Positions 40,000 through 51,239 of a stretch of 64,000 nt of DNA are shown piece by piece; the first letter of the stretch is position 1; every line of letters begins with the position of its first letter. Origin of the DNA: Typhlomys cinereus (taxonomy: Eukaryota > Chordata > Mammalia > Rodentia > Platacanthomyidae); the NCBI GenBank assembly GCA_023101885.1, contig JALPQD010000088.1:1771501-1835500 (forward strand), written 5' to 3'. A program made the translations under genes and the position numbers. The notes below the pieces were generated by a model, which saw only the letters and a list, made by a program, of their open reading frames with translations, ran no database searches and had not been told where the DNA came from.

Positions 40000-40730
40000 T
40001 TAAAATTTTCATTGAAAGCAAGGACAATTCTTACTTGTTTATATCATTTTTAATGTTACATTGGTCCATAGAAACTTATAAATTCTCAATATTTATTTAG
40101 GAATATTTATATTTTGCATCAATTTCCCTTAGCTCAGATAGAGGGTATATTGTGTCAATATAATTATTTTACAGTGGGTATTTTGGTTTATTTTTTCAAT
40201 ATGAGCTTTTATAAATTCTAGATTTTGTACCTCTAGGCTTAAGTAATAGTTTCAATTTCAACTGAAGATTTTAAAGTTACACAGGAAATTTACCATTATC
40301 AAAAAACATGTGAATGACAATTTCTTTTTGGAAAAACCATTCTATATAATAACAGAAGGTCAAAAATGCTCATGTAGTGTTGGATGCCTAGAAGTCTAAT
40401 CTTCAACATGTGCTTGAACCCATAAGTACTATTCTCAGTCAGCTGCTAATACCACATGTAGATAAGCATTCTTACCCCAGCAACCATCTGATCTTGGCTC
40501 TCCTGCTTGACTCCTCTTCCAACATAAAGCTCTGCAGTACAGCTCCCAATGCTCTTTCTTTGACTTGACTTAAGAGAGTCTCCAAGTCTTTTGACATCAT
40601 GATCAAATCTATGCTCCTTTCAGGCCTATATCAAATGTTTGACTATTTCATGCCACCTATTAGTGATCTGTCCCTGGGTCTCTGCAGCTTTGTTTATAGC
40701 CATTGCTAAACTACACACACTGGTAGAGGA
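40000..40730. other. Unassigned AT-rich sequence
   Basis: No gene recognised. Confidence 0.5.
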
Positions 40731-40734
40731 CCAA

Positions 40735-40885
40735 CCAGCATTGAGGAGCACAAAAGGTAGCCTAGAGTAGGAGGGAACAGATTGGACCCACATAGGGAGG
40801 GGAAGAAGGGTCAGATGGGAATAGAAAGGAGGGGGAGGGAAGGGAGGAAAGAAAGGAGGGGGAAAAGGGAGGAAAATACAACACA
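40735..40885 (+). mobile_element. Possible old L1 3' end with purine tract
   Basis: The stretch 'gaacagattggacccacata' followed by GGGA/GGAA purines (about 40795-40875) resembles the older L1 3' ends at 25320-25440. Could instead be an isolated purine tract. Confidence 0.35.
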
Positions 40886-41239
40886 AAAGGAAGTTTATCT
40901 AAAAATATGGGGAAAACACAGATCATGGGTAGTGCACTGAGAGGATAATTAAAACCTGATCAAACCTAGTTTTCTGCAATTGCTTTTTTCCTGCGGTTTG
41001 ATCTAGTTAAATGTTATGAAACATTTTTATTGGTGTAAGAAAGTTAAAAAACGTTTACAAATTTGAAAAAATAAAGTAGCCTAGACACAGAGACTACCCC
41101 AGTATTAGAATCCTAAAACCAGTACAGTTATATACCCTTCACTCTATAAAGAGAAAACCAAACAAGGGCACACTTGTCCCTCCAGGATCTGGTTTCATTT
41201 TCCTCCATGTAATAATCTCTGTAGTCTTTTTTGGGTTGG

Positions 41240-41620
41240 TAGACAATAATAAAATCTTTTTTGAAGTGAATTTCATGGCACGTGTCTGTAAAAGCTCATC
41301 TGATTGCATTTTTCAGAAGATTTCAATGTACCTTTTGGAGGTAGAGGCTTGCTGGAGGAGGGCATGCCAGAAGGGGTGGGCTTCGGGATTAGATAGCCTG
41401 CCCTGTTTTTGGGAGTAGTCTGCTCCTGTGGTTGCAGCTTACTCTCTCAGCCTCATGATGGATGTAACATAAGCTGTTTCCAGTTTCTGCTGCCAGTCAT
41501 GCCTTTTCTACCATAATGGACTGCATCTCCCTTCTGGAATTACATGCCAAATAAATATTTCTTTCTCCCCTTAAGCTGATGGTTGTTTGAGGGTTGTCTC
41601 ACAGAAGGAGAATGTGTAGC
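41240..41620 (+). mobile_element. LTR-type repeat, MaLR-like, diverged
   Basis: Same family as 1302-1661: 'gtagaggcttgctggaggag', 'ctaccataatggactgcatc', 'caaataaatatttctttctc', 'ccttaagctgatggttg'. The 5' end is unclear. Confidence 0.6.
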
Positions 41621-41624
41621 TTCA

Positions 41625-42351
41625 AAGTGTGAGTCCTATAGAGCTATATTCAGTAAAGCAAAACCCTATTCTTGCATATCCGAGAGCCACCTTTGTCAAG
41701 ACTAGTTATTGCCATTCCAAAAGTGTATTTTACCATGCAAAGCCAGAGTATGAATCCACTTCCTTTTTACTGAACTCTGTGTTCAGTTTTTCTTTAAAAG
41801 GCATACTCTCATCACTTTCTAGCTATTATGGTAGTGGCTAAAACTATCAGAAACCTTACTGGAATGGGAAGGGCATGACAGGAGAAGGTATATGCACGGG
41901 AATCAGTGGTCCAAATAAGATATAAAAGACAGAGGAACAAACCACATCACTCATATGCACACACACGTCCTGAGCACCTGGTGCATAGGTGAAAATAAAT
42001 ATGAGCTGACTAAGGATATGTACCAAGGTTGGTTGGAATATTCCTGAGCATAGTCATCCAGAAAAATATTCAGAGAAATGAGATCCAGAAGCGGAAGCAT
42101 AAGACGGTGAATATTAAAGCATAAAAAAGTAGACAAATCATTAATGAGAGTAATTAAAACAGAGAATCAGAAACATGAAAAATAAAGGCAGATGAGAGGG
42201 AAAGGAAAAGGGCACAGAAATCAAGGCAGGACAGATATAAAGAGAGTAGTTGCCCATGTTGGAAGGAAAGAGCAATAAGACAGAATTATGGCTTATGAGC
42301 CGTAACATAGTTGCGTGTGTCACTAATGGCCTTTGAAAAGTCAAGCAGTAT
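41625..42351. other. Unassigned sequence
   Basis: No gene recognised. Confidence 0.5.
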
Positions 42352-42360
42352 AGAAATAGG

Positions 42361-42897
42361 ATTGCATTCCCACCAGCAATGTAGAAGAGTTCCCTTCTCT
42401 CCACATCTGCTCCAGCATTTGGTGGTGTTTGTATTGTGGATTTTTGCCATCCTGAACTGGGTGAGATGATATCTCAGGGAGGTTTTGATTTGCATTTCCC
42501 TGATGGCTAAGGATGTGGAACAGTTTTTAAGATGTTTGTTAGACATTTTAATTTCATCCCTGGTAAAGTTTCTTTTAAGTTCCAGGGCCCATTTTTTAAT
42601 TGGGCCATTTGTTTCCTTGATGTTTAGTTTTCTAAGTTCTTTGTGCACTCTGGACAGTAGAGCTCTATCAGATGTGTGGTTAGTGAAGATTTTCTCCCAT
42701 TCTGTGGGTTGCATTTGTGCTCGGGTTACAATCTCTTTATCTGAACAGAAGCTCTTTCATTTCACAAGATCCCATCTGTTGAGAGTTGGTAGCAGTGACT
42801 GTGCTATTGGATCCTATTTAGGAACTGTTGACCTAGCCCACTCAGCTCCAGGAAGTTCCCTATCCTTTCAACTATGGTTTTATAGTCTCTGGCCTTT
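42361..42897 (-). mobile_element. Inverted arm of twin-primed L1, outer part
   Basis: Minus-strand ORF2 sequence matching about 62388-62925 of the long L1 here, with WEKIFTNHTSDRALLSRVHK and [16 protein letters not shown] readable. Its outer end (ORF2 position of 62920) is almost the same ORF2 position at which the plus-strand arm starts at 44999, exactly what twin priming predicts. Confidence 0.75.
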
Positions 42898-44823
42898 ATT
42901 TTTTTTTAAACATTTTTTATTATCTCTGCTCATACAAACTTAATAGGTACACTGGTTCTCTCCCTCCCTCCTCCTCCCCCCACCCCTCTGCTCACCCTCC
43001 CCTCACCCCTTCCTCCCCCATCCCCGGAGAATCCTTTAATGTGCATGCCAAACTCTCCTCTGGGTCCTCCTCTCCGATGAGGTACAAGGACCTGGCGGCA
43101 TTTCCCAGAACCCTTTCCTGTGTTCCCATTAAGCATAGGAACACTACTGTGGCTGTCAATTCCTTGCCTCCAAGGATCCTAGTGACTTTAGCAAATGCTA
43201 GACTTTGTGGGGTCAATAGTGTGTTGGACATTGCGCAGGGCATGCAAAGTCCAATTATGATTGCTTCAGCCCTAACTTGTGTGGAGTATCTTGCATATCA
43301 TTGCTCCTCCCATCCTTGTGTTCTTACACTCTTACCGCCCCCTCTTCCGCAAATTTCCCTGAGCTTCAGGATGGGGAGAGATTAGGCTGGCCTAGTTCCA
43401 GGTGGTTGATATAGAGTCTCTGAAGTTCTGGATTATGGTTTGTTGATTTTCTTTTTCAGTTTTGCTGCTCCTGCAATGCCCTTCACTCCATCCTGATGGG
43501 TATTGGATGTCACCCCCTGGCCAGAGATAAAAAGCTTTTAAACTAGAGTTTGTTATAAGAGTGTATTCAAAAGTAGATGTAATAAAAGTAGGAAACCATA
43601 GTGAGGGAGGGGTCAATCACCCATTTGCAAAATGGTTACTTATTATCTGCCAGACTATATGCCCTCCCCTTCTGGTGAGATCACACCCCCTCAGTTGTAA
43701 ATGATCAGGAACGAAAAGTCTGTAAACTTAACCAGATGTCTCATTGCTTACTTACAGTCCTTAATGGAGGCCTATTTTCTCTGCTGTAACATGGTCCCCT
43801 CTCTCCTTGTTTCTGGTGTGGCCCTCCTATCCCATCCCTCCTGTTCATACTCCTTGCAATTACTGTATTACAGAGATTTATTGTCCAGGTTCTCTAGGTG
43901 GGCTGGGTGGGTTTGGTACTAAGAGCCACCTATTAAGGAGTACATACGGCACTTAATTTTCTGGGTCTGGGATACTTCACTCAATATAATTGTTTCTAAT
44001 GACATCCATTTCCCGGCAAATTCCAGTAATTCATCATTTTTGATCGATGAGTAGTACTCCATTGTATAGATGTACCACAGTTTCCGTATCCACTCGTCAA
44101 CTGTTGGACATTTGGGTTGATTCCATGACTTTGCTATTGTAAACAGTGTCATTATGAACATGGTCGCACTTGTGTTATAGAGGTGAACCTCTGCTGCATG
44201 GGGGGTTATTCCCAGAAGTGGAATCGCAGGGTCATATGGCAATTCAATCTTTAATTTCTTTAAGAATCTCCAGACAGCTCGCCAGAGTGGCTATATGAGC
44301 CTGCACTCCACCAGCAATGTAGGAGAGTTCCTCTCTCTCCACATCCTCTCTAGCATTTGGTGGTGTTCGTATTGTGGATTTTTGCCATCCTGCCTGGGGT
44401 GAGATGATACCTCAGGGAAGTTTTGATTTGCATTTCCCTGATGGCTAAGGAAGTGGATCATTTTTTAAGATATTGGTTAGACATTTTAATTTCATTCCTG
44501 GTAAAATTTCTTTTAAGTTCCAGGGCCCATTTTTTAATTGGGCCATTGGTTTCCTTGATGTTTAGTTTTCTAAGTTCTTTGTGCACTCTGGACAGTAGAG
44601 CTCTATCAGATGTGTGGTTAGTGAAGATTTTCTCCCATTCTGTGGGTTGCATTTGTGCTTGGGTTACAATCTCTTTATCTGAACAGAAGCTCTTTCATTT
44701 CACAAGATTCCAACTGTTGAGAGTTGGTAGCAGTGACTGTGCCATTGGAGGTCTGTTTAGGAACTGCTGGCCTAGCCCAATCAGCTTGAGGGAATTCCCT
44801 ACCCTTTCAACTATGGTTTTTAT
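42898..44823 (-). mobile_element. L1 nested in the inverted arm
   Basis: Its own A-tail is seen as the T-rich run at 42898-42922, next to a C-rich (G-rich on its sense strand) tract at 42958-43028. The 3' UTR runs to about 43918; the ORF2 C-terminus is encoded at 44242-43919 (MPYDPAIPLLGITPHA, YIYTMEYYSSIKNDELLEF, ending SLIGGS before a stop). More ORF2 lies at 44250-44823. The 5' join near 44823 is seamless with the host L1, so its true end is uncertain. The phrase tatagtctctgg occurs at both sides (about 42879-42890 and 44819-44830) and may be the target duplication. Confidence 0.7.
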
Positions 44824-44998
44824 AGTCTCTGGTCTTAAATCAAGGTCCTTGATCCATTTGGAATTAAGTCTTGTACAAGGTGAAAGTACGGATCCAGTTT
44901 TAATCTTCTACATGTTGAGATCCAGTTTTGCCAGCACCATTTGTTGAAGATACTGTTCTTTTTCCATTGAATTTTTTGGGCCCCTTTGTCAAAGATCT
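44824..44998 (-). mobile_element. Inverted arm of twin-primed L1, inner part
   Basis: Minus-strand ORF2 sequence corresponding to about 62225-62388 of the long L1 ('accatttgttgaagatactg', 'gggcccctttgtcaaagatc'). It ends abruptly at 44998, where the strand switches. By position it continues the arm at 42361-42897. Confidence 0.55.
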
Positions 44999-46431
44999 TG
45001 CAGGCTCATACAGCCACTTTGGCAAGCCGTCTGGAGATTCTTAAAGAAATTAAAAATTTAAATGCCATATAACCCTGTGATTCCACTTTTGGAAATAACC
45101 CCCCAATACAGCAAAAATTCACCTCGATTGCACAAGTGTGACCATGTTCATAGCAGCACTGTTTATAATAGCAAAGTCATGGAATCAACCCAAATGTCCA
45201 ACAGTTGACTAGTGGATAAGGAAAAGTGGTATATCTATACAATGGAGTACTATTCAGCCATCAAAAATGATGAATTAATGGAATTTGCCAGGAAATGGAT
45301 GGAATTAGAAACAATTATATTGAGTAAAGAATCCCAGACACAGAAAATTAAGCACATATGTACTCCCTAATAGGTGGCTCCTAGTACCAAGCCCACTTAG
45401 AGACACTCAAGGACAAATCTCTGTAATACCTACAGTAATTGCAAGGATTATGAACAGGAGGGATAGGGTAGGAGGGTCACACCAGAAACAAGGAGAGAGG
45501 GGACCATGTTACAGCAGAGAAAATAAGCCACCATCAAGGACTGCAAGTAAGTAATGAGACATCTGGTTAAGTTCATAGACTTTCCTTCCTGATCATTTAC
45601 AACTGATGGGGTATGATCTCACCAGAAGAGGAGGGCATATAGTCTGACAGATAAAAAGTAACCATTTTGCAAATGAGTGATTGACCCCTCCCTCACTGCG
45701 GTTTCCTACTTTTATTACATGTATCTTTGAATATACTCTTATAACAAGACTCTAGTTTAACATCTTTTTATCTCTGGCCAAGGGGATGACATCCAATACC
45801 CATCAGGATGGAGTGAAGGGCATTGCAGGAGCAGCAAAACTGAAAAAAAATCAACAAACCATAATCCAGAACTTCAGAGACTCTATATCAACCACCTGGA
45901 ACTAGGCCAGCCTAATCTCTCCCCATCCTGAAGCTCAGGGAAATTTGCGGAAGAGTGGGCAGTAAGAGTGTAAGAGCACAAAGATGGGGAGGAGCAGTGA
46001 TATGCAAGATACTCCACACAAGTTAGGGCTGAAGCAATCATAATTGGACTTTGCATGCCCTGCGCAATGTCCAACACACTATTGACCCCACAAAGCCTAG
46101 CATTTGCTAAAGTCACTAGGATCCTTGGAGGCGAGGGATTGACAGCCACAGTAGTGTTCCTATGCTTAAGGGGAACACAGGAAAGGGTTCTGGGAAATGC
46201 CACTGGGTCCTTGCATGTCATCAGAGAGGAGGACCCAGAGGAGAGTTTGGCATGCACATTAAAGAATACTCTGGGGATGGGAGGGGGAGGCACTGAGGGA
46301 CAGGGAGGGAGGGGGTAGGGGAGGGGGCACAGGGCAGTGGGAAGTTGGAGGGAGGGAGGGGACTGATGTACCTGTTGTTTGTATGAGTGGAAATAAAGAA
46401 AAACTAACAAATATTTTACTTGAAAAAAAAA
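44999..46431 (+). mobile_element. Forward arm of twin-primed L1: ORF2 end, 3' UTR, A-tail
   Basis: Starts at 'caggctcatacagccacttt' and proceeds through the ORF2 C-terminal region (broken frames), the complete 3' UTR with its G-rich tract (46270-46365), and a tail (46423-46431 A-run) next to the right target duplication. A small sense ORF lies in the 3' UTR at 46055-46318. Confidence 0.85.
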
Positions 46432-46449
46432 AGAAGTAGGATTGCAATG

Positions 46450-47765
46450 CACTGAGAAGCTTGAGACATGACAGTGAAAGTACTTTAAGAATTCTCAGCC
46501 AATGTACAAATACAATTAGAGCACACAGTCTATTGGATTCAGGGCCTGATTATTGTCCATTCACCAAGCACTATGAATTGACCCATTGCTGTGTGGCACC
46601 TAGCATAGCATACAGGGTTAGGTTTTAGCGGAGTGTGACATAGTTGGCAGACAAATGAAGAAAATGATAAAATTTCCTGTTGACCAGTATTTTGACTTCA
46701 CTTTCCTCTATCAACTACCCCAACGTTAAAGAATGTGTCATCAACAATCTTCACATACTACCCACTGCTTCTCACAGATCAAATCCATATGTCAACACCT
46801 TAGTCACTTGACCTCAGTTTCTTGAACAACTGTGATTTGCTTATTCAAGTTTGACACAACTTTTAATATGATCTTGACCATAGTCTTGAGGTTTAGAATA
46901 CAATCTATCATTTGATCAAGCTTCAGAACTGTTCTCCATTGCCTCTTTGAATATCTCTTCATTTTGGCATCTGTCACTGATCTCTTTTTTTTTAATAGAT
47001 TTTGTCATTCACGTTCCCTTACATGTACTAAAGATGCAATTAATTATCCAAGAGATTTCTTTCCCTTATCTGAGAAAATAATTCACGGATTGCCTCATTC
47101 TAACTCTCCACATAATCATGCCTAATCATCCAAACATGAATATGAAGGCATGAAATAAAGTAACTTTAGAATAACTATGTTTAAAGTACTTTAGAAAGTA
47201 ATTAATGGAATATATTAACTTTTTACAGAAAAAGCACTAACAAATAAATATTTAAGGAATGCTTCGACTGCATGAGACTGTTTTTGCCATAACTTTATAA
47301 CTTATCTGTCCAGTGCAAGGATTGTTTACAAAGAAAACTAATCAAGTGAAATAATTTCATAGTTATTGGCAAAACAGTGACATCTATTGTTCAGTGTTAT
47401 GTAAAATGGAATTGAAAAATCAAAGATGTCCATGTATATATGATTAGCTTCAAAGTAATGATAACTAATTTTAAGTGATTGTTTTTAAAAACTAATAAAT
47501 CATATCCAACAATTTATACCTTAATATGGCATCAAACCTACCAGGATATGATAAGTGGTAACTACTAAATAAGCCTAGAATTAGAGAGAGACAAGGCAAT
47601 AAAATATAATTATAAAACATTATGTTAAAGACAAATGTTTCTCCTAAAGATAAATCTTCACCTTATAGTGTAATCAAGTATGTATATATATATGTATATT
47701 TGTATATATATATAACTAATATTCAAAAACACCCAAACTCTGAACTTGAGTTTTCACCTCATTTC
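46450..47765. other. Unassigned AT-rich sequence
   Basis: No gene recognised; a TA-rich run lies at about 47683-47714. Confidence 0.5.
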
Positions 47766-47768
47766 TGT

Positions 47769-47923
47769 TATTGTCACTCAAAGCAAATTCCTAGTGGTGG
47801 GCTCCTGTAAAATCAAAAAAAGAATATATAATGCCTCGATATATTGACACTCAAAGCAAATTCCTAGTGGTGGGCTCCTGTAAAATCAAAAAAAGAATAT
47901 ATAATGCCTCGATATATTGACAC
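47769..47923 (+). repeat. 73-bp tandem duplication
   Basis: Two adjacent 73-bp copies, 47769-47841 and 47842-47914, plus the first nine bases of a third. They differ at one site (t at 47774 against a at 47847). The unit includes 'attcctagtggtgggctcct' and 'atgcctcgatatattg'. Either a very recent duplication or an assembly artefact. Confidence 0.95.
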
Positions 47924-47989
47924 AGAATAAACACTCCCATTCTAAAAGGAACAAATAAAAGACTATCCAAGAAAGATCTGGGTCAAAGT

Positions 47990-49185
47990 AAGAACAAATT
48001 CCACTAGGTCAAATCAATACCATCTTGTCCAGTGCCTGGGTACATAGTATTATGATGTAAGCTCCCGTGGGCTTGAGCTGGCACAGTCAAGGTGCTATGG
48101 TTCTGCTGAATACAGGCTACATGACCTCTTTCTTGGGATATATCTACTGCAATTTTCTTGAGCAGACATTGCATGGGTCAGACATCTCTAATACTCTTAT
48201 TATAGACTACAGCTGAGGTTCCACCCTTACAGCTTTGACCACAGTCTCAGGTCAGGTGTGCAAGGACTCTGACCTTATCACACATTGTGTGGCTTCCAGA
48301 GACTTTCCTTTGTAATCTGGGTGGAAGTCTTTATGACACCAAAGCACCTGTATTCTATATACCAACAAAAACAGTACCACTTTGGACTTATGTCAATAAC
48401 TTGTCTGTCTCCATTAACAGCAGGGCCTCATGGTTTATGGAAACTGAATTAACCTGTGAATGCTGGGTGGCTGAACTCAATGAAATGAATCCTGGGAGAT
48501 TCATTTATATGTGGCCATTTTTGAGCAGAGCAATCCAGAGAATTTCTCTTTACAAGGGAAAGTCTTAAATGAGTGTATCTCTCATGGCCTAAGGCTACAA
48601 TAATTAGGTCTGCTCAATTGCTGAGATGGTCCTATGGGACCTTATTGGCTTAAGGTACTCAGCTTCTTAAAAGTGTTAATCTTTTTGAAAATCATACCTT
48701 CCTTAGCCAGAGCTATACATGGGCTTCTCTGACCAAATTGGAAGTTTGTCATGTCTTTCCTATTTATTTTCACTCCAATGTATAAACCTGGTGAAAGAAA
48801 CAAAATAATACCCTGAATATCGCTGTTACCTTGAAATTTATTTCACAAACTCAGTCCACTAATATTAAATTCAACCTTCTACAAATTCTCAAGGCCTAGG
48901 GATAATGCATCCAAGTTCTTGCTGCAAAGTTTTTATAACATAAATGACAGCTTATCAAGTTCAATGGAATCCTCATGTACATCTAAAACTTCACAGTTAT
49001 TTGTTCATATTTCTCAGCATTATGATCTTTTGAGGTCCCATCCATTAAGCTCTGTTTTCAGCATTCTAAGCTTTTACTGATTCAAGCATATCCAAATTCT
49101 TCCCACAAACTGTTTCCAAAGGTTTAAGTACCACACAGTCATGTTGAGTAATAGCAAGGGGACATGCTTACCTGACATTAATTTT
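47990..49185 (-). mobile_element. ERVL-MaLR internal region (THE1/MST-int-like)
   Basis: The plus strand holds the reversed internal region of a MaLR: 'aagctcccgtgggcttgagc', 'gaggttccacccttacagct', 'aatctgggtggaagtcttta', then the stretch with 'ttcaatggaatcctcatgta' and 'caaactgtttccaaaggttt', up to 'gacattaattttctgtgttg' at the LTR border. I know this order from primate MaLR internal sequences. There is no open retroviral frame; the element is long dead. The left end is uncertain, and no second LTR is seen at the left. Confidence 0.6.
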
Positions 49186-49500
49186 CTGTGTTGTATTTTT
49201 GTCACAGTGACATGAAACATAAGGAGAGAAAGAATTTAATATTAGATCACAGCTTCAGCATTCCATCATCTCCTAGCTACATGTGTTTAGGTCTGTGGTG
49301 AGGCAGGCTATCATTGTGGGCACATGGAGAGCAGCAGCCTCAGCTACTCTCACAACAATTAGAAGCGGAGGCAAAGGGTCTAGGGAATAGGTATAAACTA
49401 TAAAGGCATCACCCCAGTCCTTCATCTAGATCTTACATTGAAAGTTTTCACCAGAGTCCATAAGAGTGTAGCCAACTACAGAGGAAGTATTCAGCATATG
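49186..49500 (-). mobile_element. MaLR LTR adjoining the internal region
   Basis: Starts at 'ttctgtgttgtatttttgtc' and continues with 'agagaaagaatttaatatta', 'gatcacagcttcagcattcc' and 'catcaccccagtccttcatc', a reversed MaLR LTR body directly joined to the internal region. As the element is on the minus strand, this is its 5' LTR side. Confidence 0.55.
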
Positions 49501-49504
49501 AGCC

Positions 49505-50035
49505 TATAGAGACAAGTATGTTACTTCATATTCTGTATAGTTGGTAGCTAGTCCTAATTATCAAGATAAGAGGATTTAGAAGTCATTTATGGGACAAGTC
49601 TACAGATATGTATGTGAGAGAACTAACCAGAGAGAACTAACTGAAATTCAGAAAGACCCATCCCCAAATGAGAAAGTCCTCCCAAAAGTATTGCCTACCT
49701 AGCCTGATTAGCTTGTCTAACCTAACTAAACAAATGAAAATCTTTAAAATTGCCTGACAAAAATAAAATAGTCAGTGGATTTGAATGGCTTCTCCTGGTT
49801 ATCGGTCCAATAAAAGACAAAATTTTCTCTTTGAAATAGGTGAGAAAACCAGGCACAATCAAACTGTTACCAAATTCAACCCACCCATAGAAATATACTC
49901 TCCACCCATGTACTTTCCATCAAAAACTTTGCTTGTGTTAATTTTTGAGGCCAACTTGGTCACAATATGTTATAAATAATTGCATGTGTGTGTTTTTTTA
50001 TACCATGATATCATATGTTTGTCTGGCACTATTCT
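49505..50035. other. Unassigned sequence
   Basis: No gene recognised. Confidence 0.5.
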
Positions 50036-50039
50036 AAGC

Positions 50040-51010
50040 CAGCTTATATATGTTGAGGATATAGAAATAATCCAGTGCCCAAATGACAAGTGAACTCACT
50101 GGGGAGGCATGGGGGGTGAGTGTTCAGATCCACCATGGAAAAGGGTCCACAAGTGGCTCGCTCATCATCAATCTCACTGTTTTCCGACTGTTTATTCTCA
50201 TCCTGCTTCTCGTTGCTTTCAAAATGGCTCATGACAGGTTTGGCCTTGCCTCAATTTGACCTTTTCTTGCCTTTTTCTTTGTCCTGGGCTTTTTCATTCT
50301 TTTTGTTGAGCTTAATTTCCACCTTGACAAATTTTGTCTCTACTTTCGATTCCTCCTCCTCTTCTTCCTCCTCCTCTTCATTGCTTTTATCTTCACTCTC
50401 TCCCTCTTTGGTGATTTTCTGTTGAGCACTCTTAAACACTATCTGCAGGACAATGGAGTCTTCATAGATGTGGGATCCCTCTAGGTTGAATGTCTGTGTA
50501 TTGTGACACAGAAGCCTGACATCTTTCTCCAGGTCACCCAGGCTCTGGTACTTAAGATTATTGATTTTTTCCTTTATCTTTTTGAAATCCATTGCCTTCC
50601 TAATTAATTCATAATATTCTGGTAACTCTTTCCTGGAAGGTAACTGAATGAAGCCTTCACTGAGCTATTACCCTGAACTGTTTCCTTCTATTTCTAACTG
50701 AGAATTATTGGGCACCTTCTCCCTATTACACCTATCTTTGTAGTTTATGATAGTAGCATTGATGGCATTCATCTGCATCATCAATTTGGGGGATCTGGAA
50801 ACAGTTTCTCAGCTGGGGGGCAGCCTCCCCTTTCCTTACCTTTCCCCATATCTTCCTTCACTAGATCTTTATAGACATTTCTTCACCTTTTCCATTTCTT
50901 AAGCCATACTCCCTCTTCCATTTCTTCCAAATTACTATCTTCAATGGCCTGCAAATGCTTGCTTTAAACCAGAGCCACAACACTAATATAGACAGATAAT
51001 AAAAATAGCT
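50040..51010 (-). pseudogene. SMARCA2P: Processed SMARCA2 pseudogene fragment (bromodomain and C-terminus)
   Basis: Read on the minus strand, this is an intron-free stretch of the 3' end of the SMARCA2 (BRM) mRNA, the ATPase of the SWI/SNF chromatin remodelling complex. Order: about 51010-50900 a broken LEEMEEG-type segment, about 50700-50660 [10 protein letters not shown] followed by two stops, 50640-50593 [19 protein letters not shown], then an open 113-residue frame at 50592-50251 with bromodomain phrases ([28 protein letters not shown]) and an acidic run. The C-terminal residues follow in another frame (50240-50140), and the parent's stop codon reads CGA instead of TGA. The acidic tail and the lysine-rich segment fit SMARCA2 better than SMARCA4. 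Stops and frameshifts make it non-functional. No A-tail or target duplication was found; the gene symbol is descriptive. Confidence 0.88.
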
Positions 51011-51239
51011 ATAAAAACAACCAGGTATGAAAGAAACCTATTCAGAAAAAGCTGAGAAATCCATGTGACAGATTCACAAGTTCAAACTTTCTTTTTCTTC
51101 CTCTGTCAACCTCTAAACTTATAAAGAAAAATTAAGTGGGAAACTAAAATACAAAAAAATAAAAATAACAAAAGAAAAAAAACACAAAAAAATTTGACAA
51201 TGGAAAAGGAATTTTCTTTTAAAGAAATTTTTAAACTAC

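Larger units (their letters stand above)
42352..46446 (+). mobile_element. Composite L1 insertion bounded by a 15-bp target duplication
   Basis: The whole interval is flanked by agaaataggattgca (42352-42366) and agaagtaggattgca (46432-46446), one mismatch in 15. From left to right it holds a minus-strand L1 piece, a second minus-strand L1 with its own tail, then a plus-strand L1 3' end with A-tail next to the right duplication. The last bases of the left duplication (tgca) overlap the L1 sequence. I read it as one twin-primed L1 (inverted 5' arm, normal 3' arm) with a later L1 inside the inverted arm. The three parts are listed separately. Confidence 0.75.

Noticed and set aside
43041..43385. 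114-codon plus-strand frame and similar frames at 1781-2248 and 46452-45883
   Set aside because: They are antisense readings of the L1 3' UTR and recur only because the repeat recurs.
42905..46431. Simple head-to-head pair of independent L1 insertions
   Set aside because: The 15-bp duplication encloses all pieces and the outer inverted arm matches the forward arm's start, so a single twin-primed insertion with a later nested L1 explains more. Independent insertions remain possible for the nested copy.
48287..48568. 93-codon plus-strand frame
   Set aside because: It runs antisense through the MaLR internal region and has no family match.
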